A DNA stretch of 25,865 nt from Frondihabitans sp. (GTDB taxonomy: Bacteria > Actinomycetota > Actinomycetes > Actinomycetales > Microbacteriaceae), in contig JAODMX010000474.1 of NCBI GenBank assembly GCA_025464735.1, positions 1-25,865 on the forward strand, given 5' to 3'. Position numbers and translations under genes: made by a program. Of this stretch, positions 8,466 through 17,197 are shown in pieces. A model generated the notes under the pieces. The model saw only the letters and a program-made list of their open reading frames with translations, did not search any database and was not told the origin of the DNA. Positions within the stretch are counted from its first letter, which is position 1, and every line of letters starts with the position of its first letter.

Positions 8466-8999
8466 TCAGGCGGGCAGCGCGACGCCCGACCACCGTGGGC
8501 CGTGCGCGTCGAGGGTCACGACGCGGGGTTCGTCGGCCTCGCCGGCTTCGGAGCCGACGTCGGTGGCGACATCGGTGGCGACATCGGAGCCATCATCGCC
8601 TCCCGCGCCCCCGCCGACCGGCCGCTCGATCCGCACGTCGAGCCACGACTCGGCGACCCCGTCGAGCAGCCCCTCACCCCATTCGACCACCACAACCGAC
8701 GGCGCGTAGTCGAGGTCGAGGTCGTCGAGCTCGGCGGCGAAGCCCAGCCGGTACGCGTCGACGTGGACGAGTGGCACCCCGTCAGCGGCGAGCGAGGGAT
8801 GCGTCCGCGCCAGTACGAAGGTCGGCGATGCCACCTGCCCACGCACCCCGAGCCCGCGCCCGATGCCGCGCGTGAGCGTCGTCTTCCCCGCCCCGAGTGG
8901 GCCGGTCAGCACGACGAGGTCACCCGCCCGAAGGAGACCGGCGAGCGCGAGCCCCAGTTCTTCCATAGCCGAAGAGGAAGCGACGGTGAGCGTCGTCAT
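8466..8999 (-). CDS. tsaE: tRNA threonylcarbamoyladenosine biosynthesis ATPase TsaE
   Basis: A 177-residue P-loop ATPase (YjeE) that drives turnover of the TsaB-TsaD complex in t6A synthesis. The Walker A motif is GPLGAGKT at residues 33-40. The family motifs SPTFVLAR (switch-like), HVDAYRL and VVVEWGEGLL follow at about 58-112. Residues 129-157 are an acidic Gly/Asp/Val-rich insertion not expected in TsaE, encoded partly by a tandem 12-base repeat at 8560-8583. The conserved C-terminal strand resumes after it. The ATG at 8999 overlaps the upstream racemase stop in ATGA, so translation is coupled. The family is usually about 150 residues, and the insertion explains the extra length. Confidence 0.95.
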   Translation of the reverse strand: MTTLTVASSSAMEELGLALAGLLRAGDLVVLTGPLGAGKTTLTRGIGRGLGVRGQVASPTFVLARTHPSLAADGVPLVHVDAYRLGFAAELDDLDLDYAPSVVVVEWGEGLLDGVAESWLDVRIERPVGGGAGGDDGSDVATDVATDVGSEAGEADEPRVVTLDAHGPRWSGVALPA

Positions 9000-10162
9000 C
9001 CGACGTACACCCGCGGGATCCGGGGGCCAAGACCCGAACAGAGTTCTTCGCCGATCGTGCCGATCAGGTCGGCCCACTCGCCCACCGTCAGCTCGCCGGA
9101 CGAGCCGGTGCCGAAGAGCGTCGCCTCGTCGCCGACCTCGATCGGGTCGTCGCCGACGTCGATCAGGAACTGGTCCATCGCCACGCGCCCGACGATCGGG
9201 TAGCGGTGGCCGCGCACGGCGACGCTGCAGCCGTTCTGGGATCGGCGCGGGATGCCGTCGGCGTAGCCGATCGGCACGAGGGCCACGGTCGTGTCGCGGG
9301 GTGCACGGAAGGTGTAGTCGTACGAGACCCCCGTCCCTGCCGCGATGCGCTTCACCCGGGCGATCCTGGCCGAGAGCGTGAGCACCGGCGTCAGCCCGCG
9401 GTCGGCCGCGCTGACGCCGTCGGTCACGGGAATGCCATAGGTGTTCGAGCCCATCCTGACCATGTCGAGCCGCAGCTCCGGCCTCTCCATCCCCGCCGAC
9501 GAGGCGGTCAGATGCCGGCGTTCGAATCGGGCGCCGAGCGCCTCGGCCTCGTCGATGGCGCGAGCGAGCGCATCCGCGGACGATGTGTCTTCGTCGTCGG
9601 AGGCCTCGGCGAGATGCGAATATGCGCCGCGAAGACGCAGGATCCCTTCCTCGCGCAGCGAGACGGCTCGCGTCACGATCTCAGACCACTCGGTTGCGAG
9701 GGCTCCGTCGCGATGCAGCCCGGTGTCCACGTTCAGGTGCACCAGCGCCGCCGCGTCGAGAGCAGCGAAGGCCGGAGCGTCAGGGGCGGCGGCCGACGCA
9801 ACCGAACGGACCGCCGCGGCCACCGCCTCAAGCTGTCGCAGAGTCGAGATGCCGAGGTCGATGCGCTCGGACACCGCCCGCTCGAACGTCTCGTGCGGCG
9901 AGAACTGCCAGGCGAAGATCGCGACACCGTCGCCGATCCCCGCGGCCCGGAGCTCGTGGGCGTTGGCGAGCTCGAGCGCGCCGAGCCAGCGCACCCCCGC
10001 GTCGACGGCTGCGGCCGCCATCGTCGTCGCCCCGTGCCCGTAGCCGTTGGCCTTGACGACAGCCATCAGTTCGGCCGGCTCGATGAGCCGCTGCAGTGCC
10101 ACGAGATTGGCGCGGTAAGCCGCGAGGTCGACCGTGGCGCGCCTCAGGTACGTGTCGCTCAT
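8996..10162 (-). CDS. alr: Alanine racemase family protein, second of a tandem pair
   Basis: A 388-residue fold-type III PLP racemase. The N-terminal barrel carries the PLP lysine in MAVVKANGYGHG (Lys37). The C-terminal beta domain carries the second catalytic residue Tyr281 in GVSYDYTFRA and the substrate-binding Met in GRVAMDQ (Met329). Differences from a textbook Alr are Asp282 where Gly is usual after the Tyr, Asn in HLNVDTGLHR where a carbamylated Lys often sits, and TASSAGM at the phosphate-binding ANSA position. An Ala-rich insertion lies at about 114-139. ATG 10162 overlaps the stop of the preceding racemase in ATGA. It probably supplies D-alanine for peptidoglycan, or racemises another amino acid. 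Which paralogue is the main alanine racemase cannot be told from the sequence. Confidence 0.9.
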   Translation of the reverse strand: MSDTYLRRATVDLAAYRANLVALQRLIEPAELMAVVKANGYGHGATTMAAAAVDAGVRWLGALELANAHELRAAGIGDGVAIFAWQFSPHETFERAVSERIDLGISTLRQLEAVAAAVRSVASAAAPDAPAFAALDAAALVHLNVDTGLHRDGALATEWSEIVTRAVSLREEGILRLRGAYSHLAEASDDEDTSSADALARAIDEAEALGARFERRHLTASSAGMERPELRLDMVRMGSNTYGIPVTDGVSAADRGLTPVLTLSARIARVKRIAAGTGVSYDYTFRAPRDTTVALVPIGYADGIPRRSQNGCSVAVRGHRYPIVGRVAMDQFLIDVGDDPIEVGDEATLFGTGSSGELTVGEWADLIGTIGEELCSGLGPRIPRVYVG

Positions 10163-11250
10163 CGATAGGTCCTCGGCAGACGCGCGGAGAGGCGGGCGAC
10201 GACTTCGTAGTTGATGGTGCCGGTGGCCTCCGCCCAGTCGTCAACGGTCGGGTGACCCGCTGTGGCATCGCCGAACAGCACGGCTTCGTCGCCCAGCTGG
10301 ATGTCGTCGTCGGGGCCGATCTCGACCGACAGGGCGTTCATGGCGATTCGGCCTACGACCGGGCGCAGCTTGCCGCCGAGCAGCACGCGCGCGTTGTTGC
10401 TGGCGACCCGTTCGATTCCGTCGGCGTACCCGATCGGAAGGAGCGCCAAACGCGTGTCCGAGGATGCACGCCAGGTGAAGCCGTACGACGTGCCCTCGCC
10501 CGCGGGGACCGCCTTGACGCCGATCACGGGCACGGCGAGCGTGAGCGCCGGGCGCAGTCCGAGATCGGCGGGGGTGCGCTCCGGGAACGGGCTGAGCCCG
10601 TAGCAGGCGAGCCCGAATCGCACGAGCGTGAACCGCGCCTCCGCGATCGTCAGCGCCGCGGCGGAGGCCGCGAGGTGCAGCACCGATGGAGTGATCCCAC
10701 GCTCGATCAGCATTCCGAAGGCGCGCTCGAAGAGGTCGATCTGGCGGCGGTCTTCGTCGGGCGAGGCATTCGAGACGTGAGTCATCAGCCCCTCGATCAG
10801 CACACGGTCACCGAGGTCGGCAGCACGATCGAAGAGCGCCTCCCACTCTCCTTCGGTCGCGCCGTTGCGACTCAGGCCCGTGTCGATCACGAGATGCACC
10901 GCCGGCACTCCAGCGGCGACGCAGGCGTCGAGCTGGGCGAGGTCGGAGACACCCGGCGTCACGTCGTGGCGGACGGCGCTCTCGAAAGTCTCGCCGGGGG
11001 CATGCAACCACGAGAGCACCGGCAGAGTGATGCCCGCCTCCCGAAGCGCCAGCGCTTCCGTGAGATCGACCACGCCCAGCCAGTCGACCCCCGCTTCCTC
11101 GAAGGCGCGAGCGCACTCGAGGGCGCCGTGCCCGTAGGCGTTGGCCTTGACGACGGCCATGACCTTGGCCGAGCCGACGGCAGACCGCAGAACCGCCACG
11201 TTGTGGGCGAGCGCGGTGGTGTCGATGGTGAGTCGCGCCTCCTGGGTCAT
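10159..11250 (-). CDS. alr: Alanine racemase family protein, first of a tandem pair
   Basis: A 363-residue PLP-dependent racemase that interconverts L- and D-alanine by family assignment. It has Lys35 in [13 protein letters not shown], the DTGLSRNG loop (124-130), Ser196 in HLAASAAA for PLP phosphate, Tyr256 in [10 protein letters not shown] and the [10 protein letters not shown] strand. The loop GRIAMNAL has Asn305 where Asp is usual (MDQ). It is clearly homologous to the next gene but quite divergent, so this is not a recent duplication. ATG 11250 overlaps the acpS stop in ATGA, and the residues upstream in frame belong to the shadow of acpS. It lies in a chain with glmS and acpS, which suits a role in cell-wall precursor supply. 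Confidence 0.92.
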   Translation of the reverse strand: MTQEARLTIDTTALAHNVAVLRSAVGSAKVMAVVKANAYGHGALECARAFEEAGVDWLGVVDLTEALALREAGITLPVLSWLHAPGETFESAVRHDVTPGVSDLAQLDACVAAGVPAVHLVIDTGLSRNGATEGEWEALFDRAADLGDRVLIEGLMTHVSNASPDEDRRQIDLFERAFGMLIERGITPSVLHLAASAAALTIAEARFTLVRFGLACYGLSPFPERTPADLGLRPALTLAVPVIGVKAVPAGEGTSYGFTWRASSDTRLALLPIGYADGIERVASNNARVLLGGKLRPVVGRIAMNALSVEIGPDDDIQLGDEAVLFGDATAGHPTVDDWAEATGTINYEVVARLSARLPRTYR

Positions 11251-11645
11251 TCCTCGCCGCCTTGACCCGCAGGATCCTGGGCTTCCGCGATCACAAACGC
11301 GGTCGCGACCCCGCCGTCGTGGCTGAGCGAGAGATGGACTCTGGTCACCCCGCGCGACGCTGCCAGCGCGGCCGCTCCCCCGCCGACCCCGAGCGAGGGC
11401 GCCCGCTGATCGTCCGCACTCACGACCATGTCGTGCCACGAGACGCCTGTCGACGAACCGAGCGCCTTGATGAACGCCTCCTTCGCGGCAAAGCGCGCGG
11501 CGAGCGACTCGATCCGCCGCGGTTCACCGTCGCGCAGGAGCTCCTGGTCGGTAAAGAGACGCCAGCGAAGCTTCGGGGTGCGTTCCAGGGCGCGGTCGAA
11601 CCGCGCGATGTCGACCACGTCGACGCCGATGCCCACAATGCTCAC
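11247..11645 (-). CDS. acpS: Holo-[acyl-carrier-protein] synthase
   Basis: A 132-residue 4'-phosphopantetheinyl transferase of the AcpS type, which moves phosphopantetheine from CoA to the Ser of acyl carrier protein. It has the Mg-binding [16 protein letters not shown] at the N-terminus, the second Mg ligand Glu in [16 protein letters not shown] (about residues 53-68), and the C-terminal [16 protein letters not shown]. The GTG at 11645 gives the exact family start and lies 13 bases after the glmS stop; the gap is GC-rich with GCGGGGCGG as a weak ribosome-binding site. Length is normal. It is co-transcribed between glmS and the racemases. Substrate supply from coaA (CoA synthesis) starts only 2 kb away. 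Confidence 0.96.
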   Translation of the reverse strand: MSIVGIGVDVVDIARFDRALERTPKLRWRLFTDQELLRDGEPRRIESLAARFAAKEAFIKALGSSTGVSWHDMVVSADDQRAPSLGVGGGAAALAASRGVTRVHLSLSHDGGVATAFVIAEAQDPAGQGGEE

Positions 11646-11658
11646 CTCGCCGCCCCGC

Positions 11659-13506
11659 TTACTCGACGGTGACGGATTTCGCGAGGTTGCGCGGCTGGTC
11701 GACGTCGAGGCCCTTGGCACGGCTGAGTTCCATTCCGAAGATGTGCAGCGGGACGACCGCGAGAAGCGGCTCGAACAGCGGTGCCGCCAGCGGGATGCGG
11801 AGCACCTCGTCGGCAAACGGCAGGACCGCGGCGTCACCCTCTTCGGCGATCGCAATCACGCGAGCACCGCGGGCACGGATCTCCTGGATGTTCGACACGA
11901 CCTTGGAGTGCAGCGAGCGCGGGTCGCGCGGGCTCGGCACGATGACGAAGACGATCTGCCCGGGCTCGATCAGCGCGATCGGACCGTGCTTGAGCTCCCC
12001 GGCCGCGAAGCCCTCGGCGTGGATGTAGGCAAGCTCTTTCAGCTTGAGGGCACCCTCGAGGGCGATCGGGTAGCCGACGTGGCGGCCCAGGAAGAGCACC
12101 GAACGGGTGTCGGCCATCCAGCCTGCGAGGGTCTTGATGCGCTCTCCGGTCTCGAGCACCTTCTCGATCTTCGCGGGGATCGCCTTGAGGTCGTCGACCT
12201 GCGCTCTGATCTCGGCCGCACTGAGCGTGCCGCGGATCGTGGCGAGGTGAAGGCCCAGGAGGAACAGGGCCGTGCCCTGTGCGACGAACGCCTTCGTCGA
12301 CGCGACCGCGACCTCGGGACCGGCGTGGGTGTAGATGACGGCATCGCTCTCGCGCGGGATGGTCGCACCCTGGGTGTTGCAAATAGAGAGCACCTGGGCG
12401 CCGCGTTCGCGAGCGAACTTGACCGCCATCAGAGTGTCCATGGTTTCGCCCGACTGGCTGATGGAGACGACCAGGGTGTGTTCGTCGAGCACGGGGTCTC
12501 GATAACGGAACTCGTGCGCGAGCTCCACCTCGACGGGAAGCCTCGACCACTGCTCGATGGCGTACTTGCCCAGGATCCCGGCGTAGGCAGCCGTGCCACA
12601 GGCGATGATGATGATGCGGTTGACGGTGAGCAGGCGCTCACGGAGCGGCTCGAGATCGTCGAGATGCACGGCGCCGTCGACGGCGCGCCCGAGCAAGGTA
12701 TTCGCAACGGCCTCGGGCTCCTCGCTGATCTCCTTGGCCATGAAGCTCGACCAGCCACCCTTCTCGGACGCCGCGGCGTCCCAGGTGACCTCGAATTCCT
12801 CGGCTTCGACGGGCGAACCGTGGAAGTCGACGACCGCAACGTCGTTCGCCGTGATCGTCACGATCTGGTCCTGGCCGATGGCCATTGCCCGCTGGGTGAA
12901 CGCGATGAAGGCGGCGACATCGGATCCGAGAAAATTCTCTCCCTCGCCGAGACCGATCACGAGGGGCGAGTTGCGGCGGGCACCGACGACAACGCCGGGC
13001 TGGTCGGCGTGGACGACCAGGAGCGTGAACGCGCCCTCGAGCCGGTTGACCACGAGACGCAGGGCCTCGGTGAGGTCGCCCGTCACGCGATACTCGCGCG
13101 CCACGAGATGCGCGGCGACCTCGGAGTCGGTCTCGCTCAGGAACTCGACGCCCTCGGCGAGGAGCTCAGCCTTGAGGGCGGAGAAGTTCTCGATGATGCC
13201 GTTGTGGATCAGCGCCAGCTTGCCAGAGTCGGAAAGGTGAGGATGCGCGTTCTCGTCGGTCGGCCCACCGTGAGTAGCCCAGCGAGTATGGCCGATCCCG
13301 GTGTCGCCGTCGACCAGGGGGCGAGCCTCGAGGTCGTCCACCAGCACCTGCAATTTGCCGGCTTTCTTGCGCATGTCAAGGGTGCCGTCCGGGCCGATCA
13401 CCGCGACGCCGGCCGAGTCGTAGCCGCGGTACTCCAGGCGCTTCAGACCCCCGAGGAGCACCTCCACACTTTTGTCGGACCCGACGTAACCCACGATGCC
13501 ACACAT
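11659..13506 (-). CDS. glmS: Glutamine--fructose-6-phosphate aminotransferase (isomerizing)
   Basis: A 615-residue enzyme making glucosamine-6-phosphate from fructose-6-phosphate and glutamine, the first step to UDP-GlcNAc. It begins MCGIVGYVG, giving the N-terminal nucleophile Cys after Met removal. The glutaminase domain (to about 230) shows [18 protein letters not shown] and HNGIIENF. Two SIS sugar-binding domains follow: [11 protein letters not shown] and [18 protein letters not shown] in the first, and [20 protein letters not shown] with the conserved C-terminal NLAKSVTVE in the second. The start is ATG at 13506 with no Shine-Dalgarno. TAGGCT ends 7 bases before it, so a leaderless mRNA is likely. 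No glmS ribozyme can fit, because the gap to the divergent coaA is only 65 bases. GlmM, the next enzyme in the pathway, is encoded nearby. Confidence 0.98.
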   Translation of the reverse strand: MCGIVGYVGSDKSVEVLLGGLKRLEYRGYDSAGVAVIGPDGTLDMRKKAGKLQVLVDDLEARPLVDGDTGIGHTRWATHGGPTDENAHPHLSDSGKLALIHNGIIENFSALKAELLAEGVEFLSETDSEVAAHLVAREYRVTGDLTEALRLVVNRLEGAFTLLVVHADQPGVVVGARRNSPLVIGLGEGENFLGSDVAAFIAFTQRAMAIGQDQIVTITANDVAVVDFHGSPVEAEEFEVTWDAAASEKGGWSSFMAKEISEEPEAVANTLLGRAVDGAVHLDDLEPLRERLLTVNRIIIIACGTAAYAGILGKYAIEQWSRLPVEVELAHEFRYRDPVLDEHTLVVSISQSGETMDTLMAVKFARERGAQVLSICNTQGATIPRESDAVIYTHAGPEVAVASTKAFVAQGTALFLLGLHLATIRGTLSAAEIRAQVDDLKAIPAKIEKVLETGERIKTLAGWMADTRSVLFLGRHVGYPIALEGALKLKELAYIHAEGFAAGELKHGPIALIEPGQIVFVIVPSPRDPRSLHSKVVSNIQEIRARGARVIAIAEEGDAAVLPFADEVLRIPLAAPLFEPLLAVVPLHIFGMELSRAKGLDVDQPRNLAKSVTVE

Positions 13507-13571
13507 GCGAGTCAGCCTAATTGACCCCGATGTGACGCTCGTCCACCGCTCGGCGTATACCGTTACTGCTT
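13507..13571. promoter_or_regulatory. Divergent glmS/coaA promoter region, both probably leaderless
   Basis: On the plus strand TATACC (13556-13561) ends 10 bases before the coaA ATG. On the minus strand TAGGCT ends 7 bases before the glmS ATG. Neither gene has a Shine-Dalgarno sequence in this gap, so transcripts starting at or next to the ATG are expected. The -35 boxes are weak: TTGACC at 13521-13526 is too far (29 bases) from the coaA -10. Confidence 0.5.
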
Positions 13572-14513
13572 ATGGTCGATGTCACGACACCCACCCACCT
13601 CACGCCGTTCGTGGAGATCGATCGTGCCGCCTGGGCAGCTCTGGCTCCGACGACGCAGAACCCACTCACCGAGACCGAGCTGGTCCAACTCCGCGGCCTC
13701 GGCGACCGGCTCGATCTCCAGGAGGTGAGCGACGTCTATCTGCCGCTCAGCCGCCTGATCAACCTCTACGCCGCCGGGGCCAGCAACCTCCACCGCGCGA
13801 CGAGCGACTTCCTCGGTGAGCGAGCCCAGCGCACGCCGTTCGTCATCGGTGTCGCCGGATCCGTGGCGGTCGGCAAGTCGACCGTCGCGCGTCTGATGCG
13901 CGAGCTCCTGTCGCGCTGGGGCGATACGCCGCGCGTCGAACTGATCACCACCGACGGCTTCCTCTACCCCAACGCCGAACTCGAACGCCGCGGCATCATG
14001 GACCGCAAGGGCTTCCCCGAGTCGTACGACCGGCGCCAGCTGCTCAGGTTCGTGTCGCGGGTGAAGAGCGGCGCCGAAGAGGTGCGCGCGCCCTTCTACT
14101 CCCATGTCGAGTACGACATCGTGCCAGGAGCCGAGGTCGTCGTGCGCCGCCCCGACATCCTCATCGTCGAGGGCCTCAACGTTCTCCAGCCGCCGATCGA
14201 CGGTCGCCTCGCCCTGAGCGACCTGTTCGATTTCACAATCTACGTCGACGCCCGCACCCACGACATCGAGAACTGGTTCGTGGAGCGCTTCCGCAAGCTT
14301 CGCGAGGGCGCCTTCAGCCGTGAGGAGTCGTTCTTCCACCGTTTCGCCGAGATCCCCGAAGACGAGGCGCTCCGCTTCGCCCACGAGGTCTGGCGCACGA
14401 TCAACGAACCGAACCTGAAGGAGAACGTGCAGCCGACCCGGTCGCGCGCGACGCTCGTGCTGCGCAAAGGCTTCGACCATAAGGTTGCGAGCGTCCTGCT
14501 CCGCAAGATCTAG
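13572..14513 (+). CDS. coaA: Type I pantothenate kinase
   Basis: A 313-residue CoaA, which phosphorylates pantothenate with ATP as the first and controlling step of coenzyme A synthesis. The start [13 protein letters not shown] is characteristic. The P-loop is [12 protein letters not shown] (residues 93-104). [19 protein letters not shown] and [11 protein letters not shown] follow, then the substrate-binding [21 protein letters not shown]. The C-terminal [20 protein letters not shown] and [11 protein letters not shown] complete the family. Length equals the E. coli enzyme (316). The ATG at 13572 is the family start; no Shine-Dalgarno is present. It is transcribed alone, divergent from glmS and convergent with glmM. 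Confidence 0.97.
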   Translation: MVDVTTPTHLTPFVEIDRAAWAALAPTTQNPLTETELVQLRGLGDRLDLQEVSDVYLPLSRLINLYAAGASNLHRATSDFLGERAQRTPFVIGVAGSVAVGKSTVARLMRELLSRWGDTPRVELITTDGFLYPNAELERRGIMDRKGFPESYDRRQLLRFVSRVKSGAEEVRAPFYSHVEYDIVPGAEVVVRRPDILIVEGLNVLQPPIDGRLALSDLFDFTIYVDARTHDIENWFVERFRKLREGAFSREESFFHRFAEIPEDEALRFAHEVWRTINEPNLKENVQPTRSRATLVLRKGFDHKVASVLLRKI

Positions 14514-14541
14514 CGCTGCGCCTCTGGGCGGTGAAGCGCCA

Positions 14542-14615
14542 CCGCAAAAAGTACGGTTCCACGCACGAAGTACGAACTAGAACGTACTCGTCGCACGAGC
14601 GCGTACTTCTTGCGG
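14542..14615. terminator. Inverted-repeat structure between convergent coaA and glmM
   Basis: Outer arms CCGCAAAAAGTACG (14542-14555) and CGTACTTCTTGCGG (14602-14615) pair with one mismatch. Inside, AGTACG-aactagaa-CGTACT forms a second small stem. The segment starts 28 bases after the coaA stop and ends 56 bases before the glmM stop, so both transcripts would run into it. No T tract is seen. The remaining bases to 14670 are GC-rich with no gene visible. Confidence 0.55.
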
Positions 14616-14670
14616 GCCCAGCGCCCAGCGCCCGGCACCCGGCTTCGGGGGCCAGGCCCGGCCACGCGGC

Positions 14671-16041
14671 TCAGGCGGCGGCGACGCCCAAGCGTTCGCG
14701 GACCACGGCCGCCAGCGCGTGCGCGATCCGATCGGCATCCGGCTGCGACACCGCTTCGACCATGACCCGGACGAGCTGCTCAGTGCCGGAGGGACGCAGC
14801 AGCACTCGGCCGGAGTCGCCGAGCTCACGCTCGGCCGAAGCGACGGCCGACGCGATCACCTCGTCACCCTTGAGACCGTTGCGGTCGACGCCGCGAACGT
14901 TGAGCAAGATCTGCGGGTACACCGTCATGGCCGACGCCAACTCGGCGAGGCTCTTGCCCGTGCGGGCCATCTCCGAGACGAGGGTGAGCCCGGTGAGGAC
15001 GCCGTCGCCCGTGGTGGCATAGCGCCGGAGGACGATGTGGCCCGACTGCTCGCCGCCGAGGTTGTAGCCGTGCTCGTTCATCTCCTCGAGGACGTAACGG
15101 TCACCGACCGCGGTCTCGAGCATCCGGATGCCATGTTTCTGCATGGCGCGTTTCAGACCCAGGTTGCTCATGACGGTGGCGACGAGGGTGTCTTCCACCA
15201 GCTCGCCGCGCTCTTTCAGCGAGAGAGCGAGGATCGCCATGATCTGGTCGCCGTCGACGATGTTGCCCTCGGCGTCAACAGCGAGGCACCGGTCGGCATC
15301 GCCGTCGTGCGCGATCCCGACGTCGGCGCCGTGTTCGAGGACAGCAGCGGCCAGGTTGTCGAGGTGGGTGGAACCGACGCCGTCGTTGATGTTGATCCCG
15401 TCAGGATCCGCACCGATCACCGTGACCTTCGCGCCCGCCAGCGCGAACGCCTCCGGCGAGACACCCGCGGCAGCGCCGTTAGCGCAATCGAGCACCACGT
15501 GGACGCCATCGAGACGGTGCGGCAATGCCCCCATGAGGTGGACGACGTAGCGGTCTTCCGCGTCGGCGAAGCGCCGGATCCGGCCGACGTCGCCGCCCAC
15601 GGGCATGAGCCGCGGCGAATCCATGGTCGCCTCGATGCGGTCCTCGACCTCGTCGGGCAGCTTGGTGCCTCCGAACGCGAAGAACTTGATGCCGTTGTCG
15701 GGCGCCGGATTGTGCGACGCACTGATCATGACGCCGAAGTCGGCCTTGGAGTCGTCGACAAGGAAGGCCAGGGCCGGCGTCGGAATGACGCCGGCATCGA
15801 GCACGTCGACACCGGACGAGGCGAGACCAGCGGCCACAGCGGAGGCGAGGAACTCCCCCGAGATGCGGGGGTCACGCGCGAGAACGGCGACGGGTCGCCG
15901 CCCCTCCGCGCGTCGGGCATCGGCATGATGCCCCTTCGTGAGAACGACCGCGCTCGCCTGGGCAAGACCCAGGGCGAGAGCGGCCGTCAACTCACGGTTG
16001 GCAAGGCCCCGAACACCGTCGGTTCCGAAGAGACGCGTCAT
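14671..16041 (-). CDS. glmM: Phosphoglucosamine mutase
   Basis: A 456-residue mutase converting glucosamine-6-phosphate to glucosamine-1-phosphate, the step after GlmS on the way to UDP-GlcNAc and peptidoglycan. It begins [12 protein letters not shown]. The phosphoserine loop is [17 protein letters not shown], with the catalytic Ser at residue 109. The Mg loop is [12 protein letters not shown], the sugar-binding loop is GGEQSGHI, and the phosphate-binding C-terminus is [14 protein letters not shown]. All four active-site loops are present and length is normal. The start is ATG at 16041 with GGCAGG 7 bases upstream. It follows rpsI closely (19-base gap), so it is probably co-transcribed with rplM-rpsI, an arrangement common in actinobacteria. 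Confidence 0.98.
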   Translation of the reverse strand: MTRLFGTDGVRGLANRELTAALALGLAQASAVVLTKGHHADARRAEGRRPVAVLARDPRISGEFLASAVAAGLASSGVDVLDAGVIPTPALAFLVDDSKADFGVMISASHNPAPDNGIKFFAFGGTKLPDEVEDRIEATMDSPRLMPVGGDVGRIRRFADAEDRYVVHLMGALPHRLDGVHVVLDCANGAAAGVSPEAFALAGAKVTVIGADPDGININDGVGSTHLDNLAAAVLEHGADVGIAHDGDADRCLAVDAEGNIVDGDQIMAILALSLKERGELVEDTLVATVMSNLGLKRAMQKHGIRMLETAVGDRYVLEEMNEHGYNLGGEQSGHIVLRRYATTGDGVLTGLTLVSEMARTGKSLAELASAMTVYPQILLNVRGVDRNGLKGDEVIASAVASAERELGDSGRVLLRPSGTEQLVRVMVEAVSQPDADRIAHALAAVVRERLGVAAA

Positions 16042-16060
16042 CGCGAGACCTGCCAGGCGC

Positions 16061-16546
16061 TTAGCGCTTGGAGAACTGAGGAGCCTTACGAGCCTTCTTG
16101 AGACCGGCCTTCTTGCGCTCCTTGACGCGAGCGTCGCGGCTGAGGAAGCCCGCCTTCTTCAGCTCGGCGCGGTTGTTCTCTTCGTCGATCTCGTTCAGCG
16201 TGCGGCTGATGCCGAGGCGGAGAGCACCGGCCTGACCCGAGGGGCCACCACCGGAGATCTTCGCGACGACGTCATACGAGCCGAGGAGGTCGAGGACCTT
16301 GAACGGGTCGTTGATGAGCTGCTGGTGCAGCTTGTTGGGGAAGTACTCCTCGAGGGTACGACCGTTGACGGTGATGACACCGGTGCCGGGCGTGAGGCGC
16401 ACGCGGGCGATTGCCTGCTTGCGCCGGCCGACGGCGCCGCCGCCGACAGTGAGGACGGGGCGAGGGGTGGACGCGACGACGGGAGCAGCGCTCTCGGTCG
16501 TGAAGCTCTCGGGGGTGGATTCGATGGAATCGGCGATGCTGGCCAC
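16061..16546 (-). CDS. rpsI: 30S ribosomal protein S9
   Basis: A 161-residue S9. The conserved core begins at [17 protein letters not shown] and includes [32 protein letters not shown] and the C-terminal basic tail [17 protein letters not shown], whose last Arg reaches the P-site tRNA. The first 35 residues ([18 protein letters not shown]...) are an acidic Ser/Thr-rich extension absent in E. coli S9 (130 residues) but common in actinobacteria. The start is GTG at 16546 with AAAGGAC 7 bases upstream. It follows rplM with a 29-base gap, the usual L13-S9 pair. Confidence 0.98.
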   Translation of the reverse strand: MASIADSIESTPESFTTESAAPVVASTPRPVLTVGGGAVGRRKQAIARVRLTPGTGVITVNGRTLEEYFPNKLHQQLINDPFKVLDLLGSYDVVAKISGGGPSGQAGALRLGISRTLNEIDEENNRAELKKAGFLSRDARVKERKKAGLKKARKAPQFSKR

Positions 16547-16575
16547 TGTAAAAGTCCTTTAGGTCTTAGCGGGCG

Positions 16576-17022
16576 CTACTGGGCGACCTGGTCGAGGGTG
16601 TACGGCGTGGGCTTCTGTGCCGCGTGAGGGTGCTCAGGACCCGCGTACACCTTCAGCTTCTGGATCTGGGCGCGGCCCAGCGAGTTCTTCGGCAGCATGC
16701 CACGGATGGCCTTCTCGACGGCGCGCGTCGGGTGCTTCTCAAGCAGCTCGGAGTAGGTCTGAGCCGTGAGCCCGCCCGGGTAACCCGAGTGGCGGTAGGC
16801 CAGCTTCTTCTCGAGCTTGGCGCCGGTGAGGGCAACCTTCTCGGCGTTGACGATGATGACGAAGTCGCCCATGTCCATGTGGGGAGCGAAGGTCGCCTTG
16901 TGCTTGCCGCGGAGAAGCGCGGCGGCGTGGCTGGCGAGACGGCCGAGGATGACGTCGTTCGCGTCGATGATCAGCCACTCCGGCTTGACATCAGCCGGCT
17001 TGGGGGAGAAAGTGCGCGTCAC
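16576..17022 (-). CDS. rplM: 50S ribosomal protein L13
   Basis: A 148-residue L13 of normal length. Recognisable segments are [63 protein letters not shown] and [16 protein letters not shown], with [17 protein letters not shown] near the end. The start is GTG at 17022; the ribosome-binding site is weak (AGAAAGCAG). It is the first gene of the rplM-rpsI-glmM run, with a promoter and about 130 bases of leader upstream. Confidence 0.98.
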   Translation of the reverse strand: MTRTFSPKPADVKPEWLIIDANDVILGRLASHAAALLRGKHKATFAPHMDMGDFVIIVNAEKVALTGAKLEKKLAYRHSGYPGGLTAQTYSELLEKHPTRAVEKAIRGMLPKNSLGRAQIQKLKVYAGPEHPHAAQKPTPYTLDQVAQ

Positions 17023-17189
17023 AGTAGTGCTGCTTTCTGGTCGAGGTGAGAGGTTCGTGAATCCCGCTCCGTTGCCGTTCGATCTCGATGAGGCCGAACG
17101 AGTCAGGTGGAGGGCTCAACTTCGGGCGAAAGCGCGCAGTTGCGCAGACACCAAGGGGAAACGTTACAGGACGACGCGGTCGACGGCAA
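17023..17189 (-). promoter_or_regulatory. rplM promoter and structured leader
   Basis: On the minus strand, TTGCCG (plus 17184-17189) and TAACGT (plus 17161-17166) are 17 bases apart, an acceptable SigA promoter. The leader of about 130 bases contains CGTTCG...CGAACG (17076-17081 with 17095-17100) and GCGC-agtt-GCGC (17134-17145). Such a leader could carry ribosomal-protein feedback control, but no known motif was recognised. Confidence 0.5.
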
Positions 17190-17197
17190 GCGCGGGC

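Noticed and set aside
11428..13524. A 698-codon open frame on the plus strand, antisense to glmS
   Set aside because: It is the GC-rich shadow of glmS, with Asp/Arg/Gly/Val-rich composition, no recognisable domain and no conserved start. glmS itself is unambiguous. Similar long antisense frames over glmM, tsaD and the racemases were rejected for the same reason.
13507..13571. Possible glmS ribozyme upstream of glmS
   Set aside because: The gap to divergent coaA is 65 bases, far too short for the ribozyme core, and no matching sequence is seen.
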